A stretch of 49,302 nt of DNA from a virus: positions 1-49,302 of IMG/VR virus record IMGVR_UViG_3300031566_000067; one strand, 5' to 3'. Shown in pieces: positions 14,561 through 22,373 of this stretch; within the stretch, counting starts at the first letter, position 1; each line of letters begins with the position of its first letter. The position numbers and the translations under genes are program-made. The notes below the pieces were generated by a model, which was not told the origin of the DNA, did no database searches, and worked only from the letters and a program-made list of their open reading frames with translations.

Positions 14561-16069
14561 ATGACACAAACAACCGAAGACATAACTCCGGCAGATCAAG
14601 CGTTCAAACCGTCAGACTCGTTCCGGGCGACGATGGATGCAGTTCAAGGCGGGGAAACCGACGAGCAGAAACTTCAGGACATTGCCACCAAAGCGATGCC
14701 TCAGAAGCCATCGATTGATCCGGTTGCCGACATAACTGCCAACGCTGAAGCCAAAGAGGCTGAGGAAGCCGCAGCACAGGCCGCAGCCGACGAGGAAGCA
14801 GCAGCCGCCGCCGCTGGAGAAGGCAAGACTTCCGAAGAGAAAGACGCCGAGACCTTGACCACGGATGAGGAAGCGGAAAAACGCGAAGAGATGCGTGCCA
14901 AACTCTCCAGCGAGGAACCCGCCGCAAAGATCGAGGATGACGAGATGCGCGGGATCAAGCCGACCGATCCGACTCGGTTCCAGAAGCGGGTGAACAACTA
15001 CGAGAAGCTGATCGGCGAAAAGGATCAACGACTCACAGAAGTTCAGGCGGAACTCAATACCCTTCAAGAGAAGATTGCCGCAGTCGAAGGAGTAGGGGCA
15101 CCGGAAGAGATTCAGGAACAACTGAATGAGTTGAAGCAGTATCGTCGGCGGTATGCGATCGAGCGTGACCCGGAGATCCAACAGCGATTTCAGGGGAAAA
15201 TCGATGAGTCCAACGAACTGATGGATGAAGCACTCGACAGCGCGGGTGTTTCCGTGAAGATGCGATCCCACATCAAGGAGATGGGTGGGGTCGCCGCGTT
15301 CCTAAAGTCGGGCGATACGATCGATTTCTTAGAACCCGGTCAGACCAAGAAGCAGAAACTCACACCGGGCCAGTATATCTCCAAGGCACTTGCCAATGCG
15401 CGAGCAGTCGCGCCGGATGCCGCCGCCATCTTCGAGTCTGAACTCGCAGCACAACGCCGCCTCGACAAAGAGAAGGCGAAGTTCATGGAGGGTGAAACGA
15501 AGGAGTCGAAGGAGTATTTCGATAAAATCGAGAACCGCGAAGCTGAAATCTCCAAACTCGGAGAGAATGCGGAAGAAGAACTTGAAAAGGTCATCCTCTC
15601 ATTCAAGACCACCGTTCACACCCGCGACTGGATGAAGAATCTGGTTGCTCCGGCTGATGCAAGCGATGATGTGAAGAAAGCGGTCGATGTTGATAATGCC
15701 TTCCGCAAAGACCTTCGCGGATACTTTGATCTTCAGACTCAGATTCCAGCAGTCCGCGAAGCCGCGAAACGAACGACTACTCAGCAACAGGCGGACGAAC
15801 TAGCCCGGTTGATCATCGATTCGGCTAGAGTATTTCACGTGGAGCGCGAGTTGAAAGCCGAGAAGGCGCGTTCTGAATTTCTACAGAAAGAAATCGACAA
15901 GGTTCGCAAGGGATCACGCTCAACCCCAGAGAAAAAGACCACAGGAGGTAGAACCCCAGCCGCCGACATTTCTGGTCAGCCAAAGAGGGAAAACTATTCG
16001 ACCAACCTACAATACGGGATCGAACTCAATCGCTGGAAAACCGCTAATGGCATCCCGATTGAGACATGA
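14561..16069 (+). CDS. Scaffolding-like coiled-coil protein
   Basis: A 502-residue acidic protein. Residues about 60-130 are very rich in Ala and Glu (EEAAAQAAADEEAAAAAAGE-like). Residues about 145-220 and 340-400 are predicted coiled coil, and the C-terminus is basic. This composition and the position after the portal fit a capsid scaffold. Unusually, the capsid gene does not follow directly: the glycan island is inserted and coupled to this gene by ATGA overlap at 16066. The role is inferred from layout rather than motif. Confidence 0.65.
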   Translation: MTQTTEDITPADQAFKPSDSFRATMDAVQGGETDEQKLQDIATKAMPQKPSIDPVADITANAEAKEAEEAAAQAAADEEAAAAAAGEGKTSEEKDAETLTTDEEAEKREEMRAKLSSEEPAAKIEDDEMRGIKPTDPTRFQKRVNNYEKLIGEKDQRLTEVQAELNTLQEKIAAVEGVGAPEEIQEQLNELKQYRRRYAIERDPEIQQRFQGKIDESNELMDEALDSAGVSVKMRSHIKEMGGVAAFLKSGDTIDFLEPGQTKKQKLTPGQYISKALANARAVAPDAAAIFESELAAQRRLDKEKAKFMEGETKESKEYFDKIENREAEISKLGENAEEELEKVILSFKTTVHTRDWMKNLVAPADASDDVKKAVDVDNAFRKDLRGYFDLQTQIPAVREAAKRTTTQQQADELARLIIDSARVFHVERELKAEKARSEFLQKEIDKVRKGSRSTPEKKTTGGRTPAADISGQPKRENYSTNLQYGIELNRWKTANGIPIET

Positions 16070-16854
16070 GCGAGGAACAGGAAGTCTACGGATCGGATGA
16101 AATCATAGAGTCGGACGTTCCCGGCTACATGGATCACTCGCCGATGTTCGATGGGGCGAAGGCAATCCTGTGCATGGCAGTTTACATGCACGTCGAGCCG
16201 GAAGCGATGGAGTCGCTTATGATCGCAATGTCCCGGTTTGACCGGACGGTTCTCCGGTTTATGTCACAGGAAAAGACCTGTGTTTGGGAGTCGCGCAATC
16301 GACTGGCTCACCGGTTCCTTGAGACCGATTCAGATTGGATGATCTTCATCGATGCCGATATGGCGATCCCGTGTGGCAATGCCACTTATTTCAATACCCG
16401 ATTCCGCCAGAAACTTCCTGATCGAATCGCTGGGATGAACGCGATTCAGCGTCTCCTTTCACACTCCGGGAACATCGGGGTTATCGGAGCATCCTACTTT
16501 GATCGCCAGATCGGGACACAGCTTCAATGTTCCAGAGGATGCGGCACGATGGCGGAGGTTGGGTTCAATGAACGTTTCCGGCGCGGAGAGGTTACGGGAG
16601 TTCATGAAGTGCTTTGGACGGCGACAGGGGGCATGAGGATTCATCGTTCAGTCTTCGAGAAGATCCGGGACAACAAGGACAAGTTCCCCGAGATCATCCC
16701 GCGCAAGGAAGGCGGAATTTGGGGATACTTCACACCGCATCGGGTAAGCATGGGAGAGGATGTTGCATTCTGTGCCCGAGCCCGATTGTCAGGATTCAAA
16801 ATCTGGCAGGACTTCGATCTGCGATTCATGCACAAAAGCCATCACTTCAACTAA
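16066..16854 (+). CDS. Family-2-like glycosyltransferase (GT-A fold)
   Basis: A 262-residue protein. IFIDADMA at 94-100 gives a clear DxD metal/nucleotide-sugar site (D96, D98). A Gly-Ala-Ser-Tyr-Phe acceptor strand follows, then TGGMRIHRSVF. The late MGEDVAFC...GFKIW is the ED base and downstream helix typical of GT2 enzymes. There is no membrane segment, so it should act in the cytoplasm. It is the first gene of the island and is translationally coupled to the scaffold-like gene. The target sugar and acceptor are unknown. The fold call is strong and the precise family moderate. Confidence 0.8.
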   Translation: MSEEQEVYGSDEIIESDVPGYMDHSPMFDGAKAILCMAVYMHVEPEAMESLMIAMSRFDRTVLRFMSQEKTCVWESRNRLAHRFLETDSDWMIFIDADMAIPCGNATYFNTRFRQKLPDRIAGMNAIQRLLSHSGNIGVIGASYFDRQIGTQLQCSRGCGTMAEVGFNERFRRGEVTGVHEVLWTATGGMRIHRSVFEKIRDNKDKFPEIIPRKEGGIWGYFTPHRVSMGEDVAFCARARLSGFKIWQDFDLRFMHKSHHFN

Positions 16855-16856
16855 TC

Positions 16857-17543
16857 ATGCAAAAACAACCGAAATTCCCACTGATCGCAACTGCCGCAAC
16901 CCGCGCCGTTCTTGAGTCTCCAATCTTCCCACAGGTTCTCGAACATTGGGCCGAGGTCGCTAACCGGGTTATCGTAGTGATCCCACAAGGGGCACAGGCA
17001 CCCGCCGTTCGTAAAGTGCGATTCATGCAAGTCAGTCGAAACATCCCGAGTCTCGGAGACGTGGTTACTGAAGTGAACAAGGGGATGGATTATGTCGTCA
17101 ATAATGCCGCGATCGTTGACCCGTTCACCGTTTTCAAGTGGGATGCCTTCCAGATATTCGAGATCGGCAAACGCCGTCAGCTTTCCCTCTCTTGGGTAGC
17201 GACCGCTCACCCGGTTCGCCTGATCGATTTTGATACCCCGACTGGAGTAGATGAAACGCAACTTTCGTTCTTCTGCGGAGCGGAATCAATTTGGGCATTC
17301 TTGAACAACCGGGAGCCGCCAGAACACGTTCCCTTTGTCAGCCCGGCATGGTCAGGTTGGCTGGCTCACTGGTGTTCCCAGCACGTCCACACCCACAAAT
17401 ACCACGACGTAACGGATCTGAAGGCGATCGGTCTCTTGGAGGATATTCCGGTCGAAGAGGTATCGCTTGAAGGGATCGGGAAACTGACCTTCAATCCCCC
17501 GATGCGCAATTACGTAACCAAGGGATCACGTGTTTCCCTATGA
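16857..17543 (+). CDS. Possible nucleotide-sugar transferase-like protein
   Basis: A 228-residue protein. It begins with an alpha/beta opening (FPLIATAATRAVLES) and has YVVNNAAIVDP at about 84-93, where a GT-A enzyme would show DxD; here both metal-binding Asp are replaced by Asn. Later segments (SWVATAHPVRLIDFD, FFCGAESIWAF) are consistent with a GT-like fold. It could be a degenerate partner or an enzyme using another mechanism. Three bases separate it from the previous gene and it is ATGA-coupled to the next. Confidence 0.45.
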   Translation: MQKQPKFPLIATAATRAVLESPIFPQVLEHWAEVANRVIVVIPQGAQAPAVRKVRFMQVSRNIPSLGDVVTEVNKGMDYVVNNAAIVDPFTVFKWDAFQIFEIGKRRQLSLSWVATAHPVRLIDFDTPTGVDETQLSFFCGAESIWAFLNNREPPEHVPFVSPAWSGWLAHWCSQHVHTHKYHDVTDLKAIGLLEDIPVEEVSLEGIGKLTFNPPMRNYVTKGSRVSL

Positions 17544-18445
17544 GCAAGATATTATACGCCCTCCAGTATCACGCTGGAGACCAGAAGGCGGCGATGTCTC
17601 TTGCCCGACTGATGGCGGACATCATCCCTGAGAAGAAGTGCCTCGATGCTGATATGATGTTCGCAGCCAGCGCGAACGCGGACATCGATATGGCAACCGT
17701 CCGGTATTGCGCCCGGAAGTTCGCTCAAGTCCGGACGTTTCGGTGCATCAAGGATATTAACGGCTGGCCTGCGGGTCCGAACAATCAGGCGCATGAGGTT
17801 GCCCGGTATTTTGCCCAACAGGTCCAGACCGACAGATGGAAATACACCGGTATTCTGATGGGGGAACCCGATTGCGTCCCCACCCGGCGAGATGTGTTCA
17901 GCCTCTTGAACGAGGAATGGAAGAAAGGTCCGCATACTATTCTCGGTCCTTGGGTCACATCGGGCCCAGCCCCGTATAATCAGCACATCAACGGCAACTC
18001 GATCTTCGGTCCGGCTTTCATTTACACGAATCCGGACCTGTTTCGATGTGATCCGTGGATAGGATGGGACGCGGCGAATGCGAACTTCATCATGCACCAC
18101 GGTCGCGCTTCCCTCTGGATGTATTCCGATTACCAACTCGGAACCGAGCAAAACCCTTGGAAGGGGTGTGAACACCTGTTCTCGGATCGTCCGTTGCGCC
18201 AACCACACCCATTCTGGAATCTTCGGACACAGAAAGTTGCCTACGTCCACGGCGTAAAACGCTGGGATCTGGCGCAGGCATGTGTTCGCGAACGCCTATT
18301 AGGAGAAACAATAGATGAAAGCCTCAAACATGAACCAATCCTCCCTGCCGTCGAACCTCCCTCGCCTGTTTCGCCCCCCGAGACTCCACCGGAAACAGCA
18401 GACCACAAGCAAGGGGGAGGAACTGGTATCGCGCCCGGCTTCTGA
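17540..18445 (+). CDS. Glycosyltransferase-like protein with proline-rich tail
   Basis: A 301-residue protein. The core has YTGILMGEPDCVPTRRDVF with an acidic E-P-D in DxD position (about residues 110-115) and NGNSIFGPAFIY (about 155-165), the donor/acceptor loop pattern of several phage and capsule GT-A enzymes. Residues about 265-301 form a proline-rich tail (PPSPVSPPETPPET) overlapped by the next gene in another frame. Its likely role is sugar transfer within the island pathway. Exact family not recognised. Confidence 0.6.
   Translation: MSKILYALQYHAGDQKAAMSLARLMADIIPEKKCLDADMMFAASANADIDMATVRYCARKFAQVRTFRCIKDINGWPAGPNNQAHEVARYFAQQVQTDRWKYTGILMGEPDCVPTRRDVFSLLNEEWKKGPHTILGPWVTSGPAPYNQHINGNSIFGPAFIYTNPDLFRCDPWIGWDAANANFIMHHGRASLWMYSDYQLGTEQNPWKGCEHLFSDRPLRQPHPFWNLRTQKVAYVHGVKRWDLAQACVRERLLGETIDESLKHEPILPAVEPPSPVSPPETPPETADHKQGGGTGIAPGF
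18301..18305 (+). promoter_or_regulatory. Ribosome binding site inside the preceding gene
   Basis: AGGAG, nine bases before the ATG at 18315. It is one of the clearest ribosome sites in the window and supports translation starting inside the end of the upstream glycosyltransferase-like gene. Confidence 0.6.
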
Positions 18446-18746
18446 GGCGAGTTCTGATGGGACGCCTGCGGCGAGTTCTGAGGGCACGTTCGTTATCAAG
18501 GTGAAGCAGTTCGTTTTCCCTACCGGAGAAGAACAGGAAGCGACGGTTAAACTCCCGATCGACGTTGCCGCCTTGCATAAGGAAATGACCGATGCGGGGT
18601 TTCACTTCGTTGCCGACTTCCTCACCCCTCTGACGCTTACCGTCTCAATCACCAACGGCAAAAAGCACACCGCGATTCGGGAGATCGAATTACGGTCAAT
18701 CAAGCACGTCATGGCGGATATGCTCGTCGAGGGCTCTTGGAAATGA
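18315..18746 (+). CDS. Hypothetical protein overlapping the upstream gene by 131 bases
   Basis: A 143-residue protein. Residues 1-43 are encoded in the overlap and are basic, Ser/Pro-rich and low in order. Residues about 57-143 form a conserved-looking alpha/beta domain (TFVIKVKQFVFPTGEEQEA, then ALHKEMTDAGFHFVADF) with no family recognised. The AGGAG at 18301 supports the early start; an internal start would leave the domain without a good codon. ATGA coupling to the next gene continues the operon. Confidence 0.55.
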   Translation: MKASNMNQSSLPSNLPRLFRPPRLHRKQQTTSKGEELVSRPASEASSDGTPAASSEGTFVIKVKQFVFPTGEEQEATVKLPIDVAALHKEMTDAGFHFVADFLTPLTLTVSITNGKKHTAIREIELRSIKHVMADMLVEGSWK

Positions 18747-19372
18747 AACCAACCGTCTTTACCTATCACCAGAAGATCCCGACTTGGAATCACGGTCAGA
18801 TCCTCAATGTCTGGAAACAGAACTGGCGACGGCACAACTGGCGTCCGCTTGTTATGGGCCGGGAGATGGCGAAGCGCCACCGGATGTTCGGGGACTTCAT
18901 CACCAAGATCCGGACCTTCCCCACGATCAACGATCCGGCATACGAGGAAGCCTGTTACATTCGCTGGCTGGCATTCGAGGTCATGATCGACGCCACCGAT
19001 GGACGGGCGACGATGAGCGATTACGATGTCTTCAACAACGGATTCACCGCCGAAGATATGGGGACAGATGATGTCGTTTGCCATGAGATCACGCAGGTTC
19101 CCTGTCTAGTCAGCGCCAACAAAAAGGGAGCACGCGAGATCGTAGAGTTCATCATGAGCCGCAAGCCCGATTTCGGGATCGGGCACTATTCGGATATGAT
19201 TGCGTTCAAGGAATCAAACTGGCCGATCTCCGGATTCTGTCAGGAGTTGGGGGAGATTCGAGGCAATTGCCCGTGGTCGGAAGCCAAGACGATCCATGCC
19301 GCCTCTGGAGCAATCGACCGGGAAGCGCACGGGACGGACAAAACGAAATACATCATGCAACACTACCGATGA
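18743..19372 (+). CDS. Glycosyltransferase-like protein
   Basis: A 209-residue protein. It begins VFTYHQKIPTWNHGQILNVWKQNW, as in transferases that start with 'F-x-Y-W' strands. ATMSDYDVFNNGF at about 91-103 gives an S-D-Y-D metal motif. The C-terminal CPWSEAKTIHAAS may contribute the acceptor-side histidine. These point to a GT-A-type enzyme, but the match is by layout. Coupled by ATGA on both sides, which makes it an integral member of the island. Confidence 0.55.
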   Translation: MKPTVFTYHQKIPTWNHGQILNVWKQNWRRHNWRPLVMGREMAKRHRMFGDFITKIRTFPTINDPAYEEACYIRWLAFEVMIDATDGRATMSDYDVFNNGFTAEDMGTDDVVCHEITQVPCLVSANKKGAREIVEFIMSRKPDFGIGHYSDMIAFKESNWPISGFCQELGEIRGNCPWSEAKTIHAASGAIDREAHGTDKTKYIMQHYR

Positions 19373-20031
19373 TGAAATATAAACGATGCGCTCTCGCGTC
19401 CTATCCCCGATCCGGGAACACATGGATGCGCCACCTGATTTACAACGCAGTTGGACTCAAGAGCGCCTACATCACGAATCCGGAGACGGGCGACGTTCAC
19501 AAGTCCGCCGCGATCCCAGAGATCGCCGATGTTGATTCACCCTTGGTCAAGACTCACGATCTGAACACGCGCCCATTCGATGCCGCGATTCACATCGTCC
19601 GCAATCCGTTCAACGCGATCGCTTCGTATCTGGATTACTGCCATAGGTTCAATGTTCCAATCCAGCGCCGGAGTTGGTTCATAAAGACAGAGGCAATAGG
19701 ATGGAATAAGCATAGCGAATACTGGCGTCTTGCCAGAGAGTCGGGGGTTCTCGAAGGGTATCATCGGGTCCGCTACGAGGATCTTCTCGTCGATACGAAT
19801 GGAGAACTCTGGAAGGTCGTCCACGATTTTCTTGGGTTCGATATTGATCCCGGAGCAGTCGAACAGGCTGTTACAGATTGCAGTCTCGCCAAGATGCAGG
19901 CGAAGGGATCGGAAGAGTTCTACCCCAAAGGGTTCTCCCGGAGATACTCGGATACCTTGACCCGTGTGGAGATTGATCAGATTGGACATATAGTTAGATA
20001 CGAACTTGCACACCTGATAAACGACGAATGA
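19369..20031 (+). CDS. PAPS-dependent sulfotransferase
   Basis: A 220-residue protein. All main sulfotransferase marks are readable: the 5'-phosphosulfate loop SYPRSGNTW (11-19), the catalytic KTH (K61, T62, H63), and the 3'-phosphate site VRNPFNAIASY (77-87, with R78 and S86). The late KGFSRRYSDTLT resembles the family's terminal substrate/PAP segment. It should move sulfate from PAPS to a hydroxyl, probably of a sugar, in the cytoplasm. PAPS must come from the host, since no sulfate-activation genes are in the window. It is coupled by ATGA to the glycosyltransferase-like gene and to the methyltransferase that follows. Rare in phages as far as I know. Confidence 0.85.
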   Translation: MMKYKRCALASYPRSGNTWMRHLIYNAVGLKSAYITNPETGDVHKSAAIPEIADVDSPLVKTHDLNTRPFDAAIHIVRNPFNAIASYLDYCHRFNVPIQRRSWFIKTEAIGWNKHSEYWRLARESGVLEGYHRVRYEDLLVDTNGELWKVVHDFLGFDIDPGAVEQAVTDCSLAKMQAKGSEEFYPKGFSRRYSDTLTRVEIDQIGHIVRYELAHLINDE

Positions 20032-20615
20032 AAAACTACAACGAACGCCTCTTACACCTTCTAAACCGGGATCATCTCCCGGCGTTCCTCAACATCAATT
20101 ACCCCCACGAAAAGATGGTCGAGGTCGGGACGTATCACGGGGTTTTCGCCGAACACATCGCCCGGCATTGGAAGGGGGAACTGACTTGCATCGATCCTTG
20201 GGCTGATCAACCCGACGCCGTTTATCGTGACGGGTGCGCTAATGGCGGAGTCGCCGGAGGGCGAAACCCGATGGGTCCAATCTTCGAAGAAGCGAAAAGA
20301 AGACTCTTGGATGCCGGGGGCAAGGTTACGATGATCGCATCCTACTCAGTGGATGCAATGCCCCGGTTCAACCACGGAAGTCTCGCTGTCGTCTACGTGG
20401 ACGGGAACCACTCCTACGAGACCGCCTTTCAGGATCTAACCGGGTGGTGGGGTAAAATCAGATGTGGAGGCTTGATTGGAACCCACGATTGTTACATACG
20501 AAAAGATGCCGTGCAGAACTGTGGAGTTTGGGATGCCGTATGGGACTTCGCTCATCAAATCGACCAAAAGCCGTTTTTAACCAATTGTGGCTCCGCGTGG
20601 TGGATCAAACCATGA
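20028..20615 (+). CDS. SAM-dependent class I methyltransferase
   Basis: A 195-residue protein. MVEVGTYHGVFAEHI (30-44) is motif I with the Glu/Asp-x-Gly loop. LTCIDPW (52-58) is the ribose-binding acidic end. VVYVDGNHSYETAFQDL gives the VDGNHSYE motif of the Methyltransf_24 type used in sugar and glycan methylation. The following GGLIGTHD carries a second acidic residue, as in metal-assisted enzymes. ATGA-coupled to the sulfotransferase and to a second methyltransferase. Confidence 0.8.
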   Translation: MKNYNERLLHLLNRDHLPAFLNINYPHEKMVEVGTYHGVFAEHIARHWKGELTCIDPWADQPDAVYRDGCANGGVAGGRNPMGPIFEEAKRRLLDAGGKVTMIASYSVDAMPRFNHGSLAVVYVDGNHSYETAFQDLTGWWGKIRCGGLIGTHDCYIRKDAVQNCGVWDAVWDFAHQIDQKPFLTNCGSAWWIKP

Positions 20616-21163
20616 ACAAATACTTTGAACCCTATCTGGCGGAACTGTTTCACCAGAGCGACATCAATGAGCATTTGCCGATCCTCTTCACGTTGGGTCT
20701 CCAGTGCCAGACGATCGTGGAATTCGGGGTCCGCTCCGGCTGCTCGACCAAGACGTTTCTCGCATCCTTGCAAATGCAGGCGAGGCGATCCTGCCTGTAT
20801 TCCTACGACATCAACAATTGCGCCCAAGTATTAGGACAGGTGGGGGCGCTAGGGACCGACTCGAACACGCTCTGGACGTTCGTTCAGGCGGACACCGCCC
20901 ATCTGGAGATGATTCCGGAATGTGATCTCCTGTTCATCGACACCCTCCACACCCACAATCAGGTTGTCGCGGAGGTCGAACATCACAAGTCAGTCCGCAG
21001 GTTCATGGTCTTCCACGACACGGTTCTGTTCGGGGTCAACGGAGAACAGGGTCAGCCGGGAATCCGAATCGCAATCGACACCTTTCGCCATAGAAATCCA
21101 CAATGGAGAATTCTTTGGGAATACCGTCACAACAATGGTCTATTGATCCTCGAACGAAGATGA
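20612..21163 (+). CDS. SAM-dependent class I methyltransferase
   Basis: A 183-residue protein. IVEFGVRSGCSTKTFL at about 35-50 is motif I, SYDINN follows as the acidic loop, and LLFIDTLHTHNQVVAEVEHH with MVFHDT carries the Methyltransf_24-like metal and acidic residues. It differs clearly from its neighbour, so the pair is not a recent duplication. It probably methylates the same glycan at another position. Starts by ATGA overlap. Confidence 0.78.
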   Translation: MNKYFEPYLAELFHQSDINEHLPILFTLGLQCQTIVEFGVRSGCSTKTFLASLQMQARRSCLYSYDINNCAQVLGQVGALGTDSNTLWTFVQADTAHLEMIPECDLLFIDTLHTHNQVVAEVEHHKSVRRFMVFHDTVLFGVNGEQGQPGIRIAIDTFRHRNPQWRILWEYRHNNGLLILERR

Positions 21164-21897
21164 AAAAAGAACACCAACTACTCAGCCTGATCCTTGGGCT
21201 CATCGCGTTAGCCGTAGGGCTCAACGCCGCCGAACTTCGGCTCAACTGGCAAGATAACTCAGACAATGAATCAGGCTTCCTGATCGAGAGATCGATCGAT
21301 GGGGGTTCAGAGTTCCTGATTATCGATCAAACTTTGGTCAACGAAGAGACCTATCTCGATACCGGGTTGATCGGGGATACCGAATACTGGTATCGGGTCA
21401 GAGCCTACAACTCGTTTGGGAACTCTGGAGCCACCAACGTAGCCTCTGCGATCACCAACCCTGACGGCAACCCACCCACCCCGCCGACTGCCCTTTCGCT
21501 GGAAATGGCCGGGAAGCTGACGAACATCTCCAGCCGGGGACTGGTCGAAGTGGATCAACAGATCGTGATCGGCGGATTCGTCATCGAGGATGGACCGGTC
21601 AAGATCCTGATGCGCGGAGTCGGTCCGACACTCTCTCAGTTTGGAATCACGAATCCTTTGCCAAACCCACGGATCTCTCTGGTCCTTCAGGATGGCACGG
21701 TGGTTCTGGAGAACGACAACTGGAGCGGAACCGATGTGGCTCAAGCCGCCGCCGATGTTGGTGCCTTCCCGCTTCCCGCTGGGTCTCTGGATGCCGCCCT
21801 TCTGATCAACCTTCCACCGGGCACTTATACGACTCACCTCTCAGGAGTCGGCGGGATGCAGGGGGTTGCGTTGCTTGAAATCTACGCCGTCCATTAA
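21160..21897 (+). CDS. Secreted FN3-like protein with Verrucomicrobiota-type C-terminal domain
   Basis: A 245-residue protein. Residues 1-22 are a signal peptide (basic start, LLSLILGLIALAVGL, then NAAE). Residues about 24-110 form a fibronectin-III-like domain (WQDNSDNESGFLIERS, WYRVRAYNSFGNSG). Residues about 120-245 form a second beta domain (NISSRGLV, ILMRGVGPTL, PPGTYTTHLSGVGG) that I associate with exported proteins of Verrucomicrobiota such as Opitutales. It is the strongest host clue in the window. It may be displayed on the virion or exported. ATGA-coupled to the methyltransferase, so it is expressed with the island, and its stop overlaps the antisense gene by four bases. Confidence 0.72.
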   Translation: MKKEHQLLSLILGLIALAVGLNAAELRLNWQDNSDNESGFLIERSIDGGSEFLIIDQTLVNEETYLDTGLIGDTEYWYRVRAYNSFGNSGATNVASAITNPDGNPPTPPTALSLEMAGKLTNISSRGLVEVDQQIVIGGFVIEDGPVKILMRGVGPTLSQFGITNPLPNPRISLVLQDGTVVLENDNWSGTDVAQAAADVGAFPLPAGSLDAALLINLPPGTYTTHLSGVGGMQGVALLEIYAVH

Positions 21898-22373
21898 TCT
21901 TCTGGCCGGACCGCCGCCGGACCCGGAGTGTTCGGAAGATTTGCCACAAACCATTCTGTGATAGGCACCCCGTTGACCGTTTCAACCGGCGCGGGGTGTT
22001 CATCATCCCAAGTAATCCAGTAACCCCTTTCATTCCGGAAGAAAGCCAACTCACCAGTATGTTCGAGCGCGATCGTAGCCTTGCCTACCTCCCCCACCGC
22101 CGCCCAATAGGAGGGAAGATAATCGAGATCCCCAACCTGTGCATCGTTGAATCCCTCGTCGATCGCCAGTTGCTTGAACCGCCCGATCTCGTTCTCAGGA
22201 ATGGCGATCAACGTTCCGGACCCGGACAGGCGGGTAACGATGAAGAACTCCAACTGGCCGGGAACCCTCTTTGAATAGTTAAACTCCATCCGGATCGGGA
22301 GTTCGATCATCGAGACCTCAGCGAAGACCAAACTGAACAGGAGACAGAATAATATGATCAATCGTTTGTGCAT
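21894..22373 (-). CDS. Secreted hypothetical protein on the opposite strand
   Basis: A 159-residue protein with a clear signal peptide (MHKRLIILFCLLFSLVFA). The mature part is beta-rich and contains no recognised domain. It is the only minus-strand gene in more than 40 kb of late plus-strand genes. It is convergent with the FN3 gene (four-base overlap) and its start overlaps by 20 bases the start of the next plus gene. This isolated, exported gene has the features of a 'moron' expressed on its own. Superinfection control is one possibility, without direct evidence. Confidence 0.6.
   Translation of the reverse strand: MHKRLIILFCLLFSLVFAEVSMIELPIRMEFNYSKRVPGQLEFFIVTRLSGSGTLIAIPENEIGRFKQLAIDEGFNDAQVGDLDYLPSYWAAVGEVGKATIALEHTGELAFFRNERGYWITWDDEHPAPVETVNGVPITEWFVANLPNTPGPAAVRPED
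22339..22343 (+). promoter_or_regulatory. Ribosome binding site before 22354
   Basis: AGGAG, ten bases before the ATG at 22354. It lies within the opposite-strand gene, so the two genes share their 5' ends. Confidence 0.55.

Noticed and set aside
14612-15271. 219-residue minus-strand frame within the scaffold-like gene
   Set aside because: It is antisense to Ala/Glu-rich codons, which give Cys/Gly/Leu-rich false frames.
16857-17543. Firm glycosyltransferase call for this gene
   Set aside because: The DxD position reads Asn-Asn, so only a fold-level, low-confidence call was kept.
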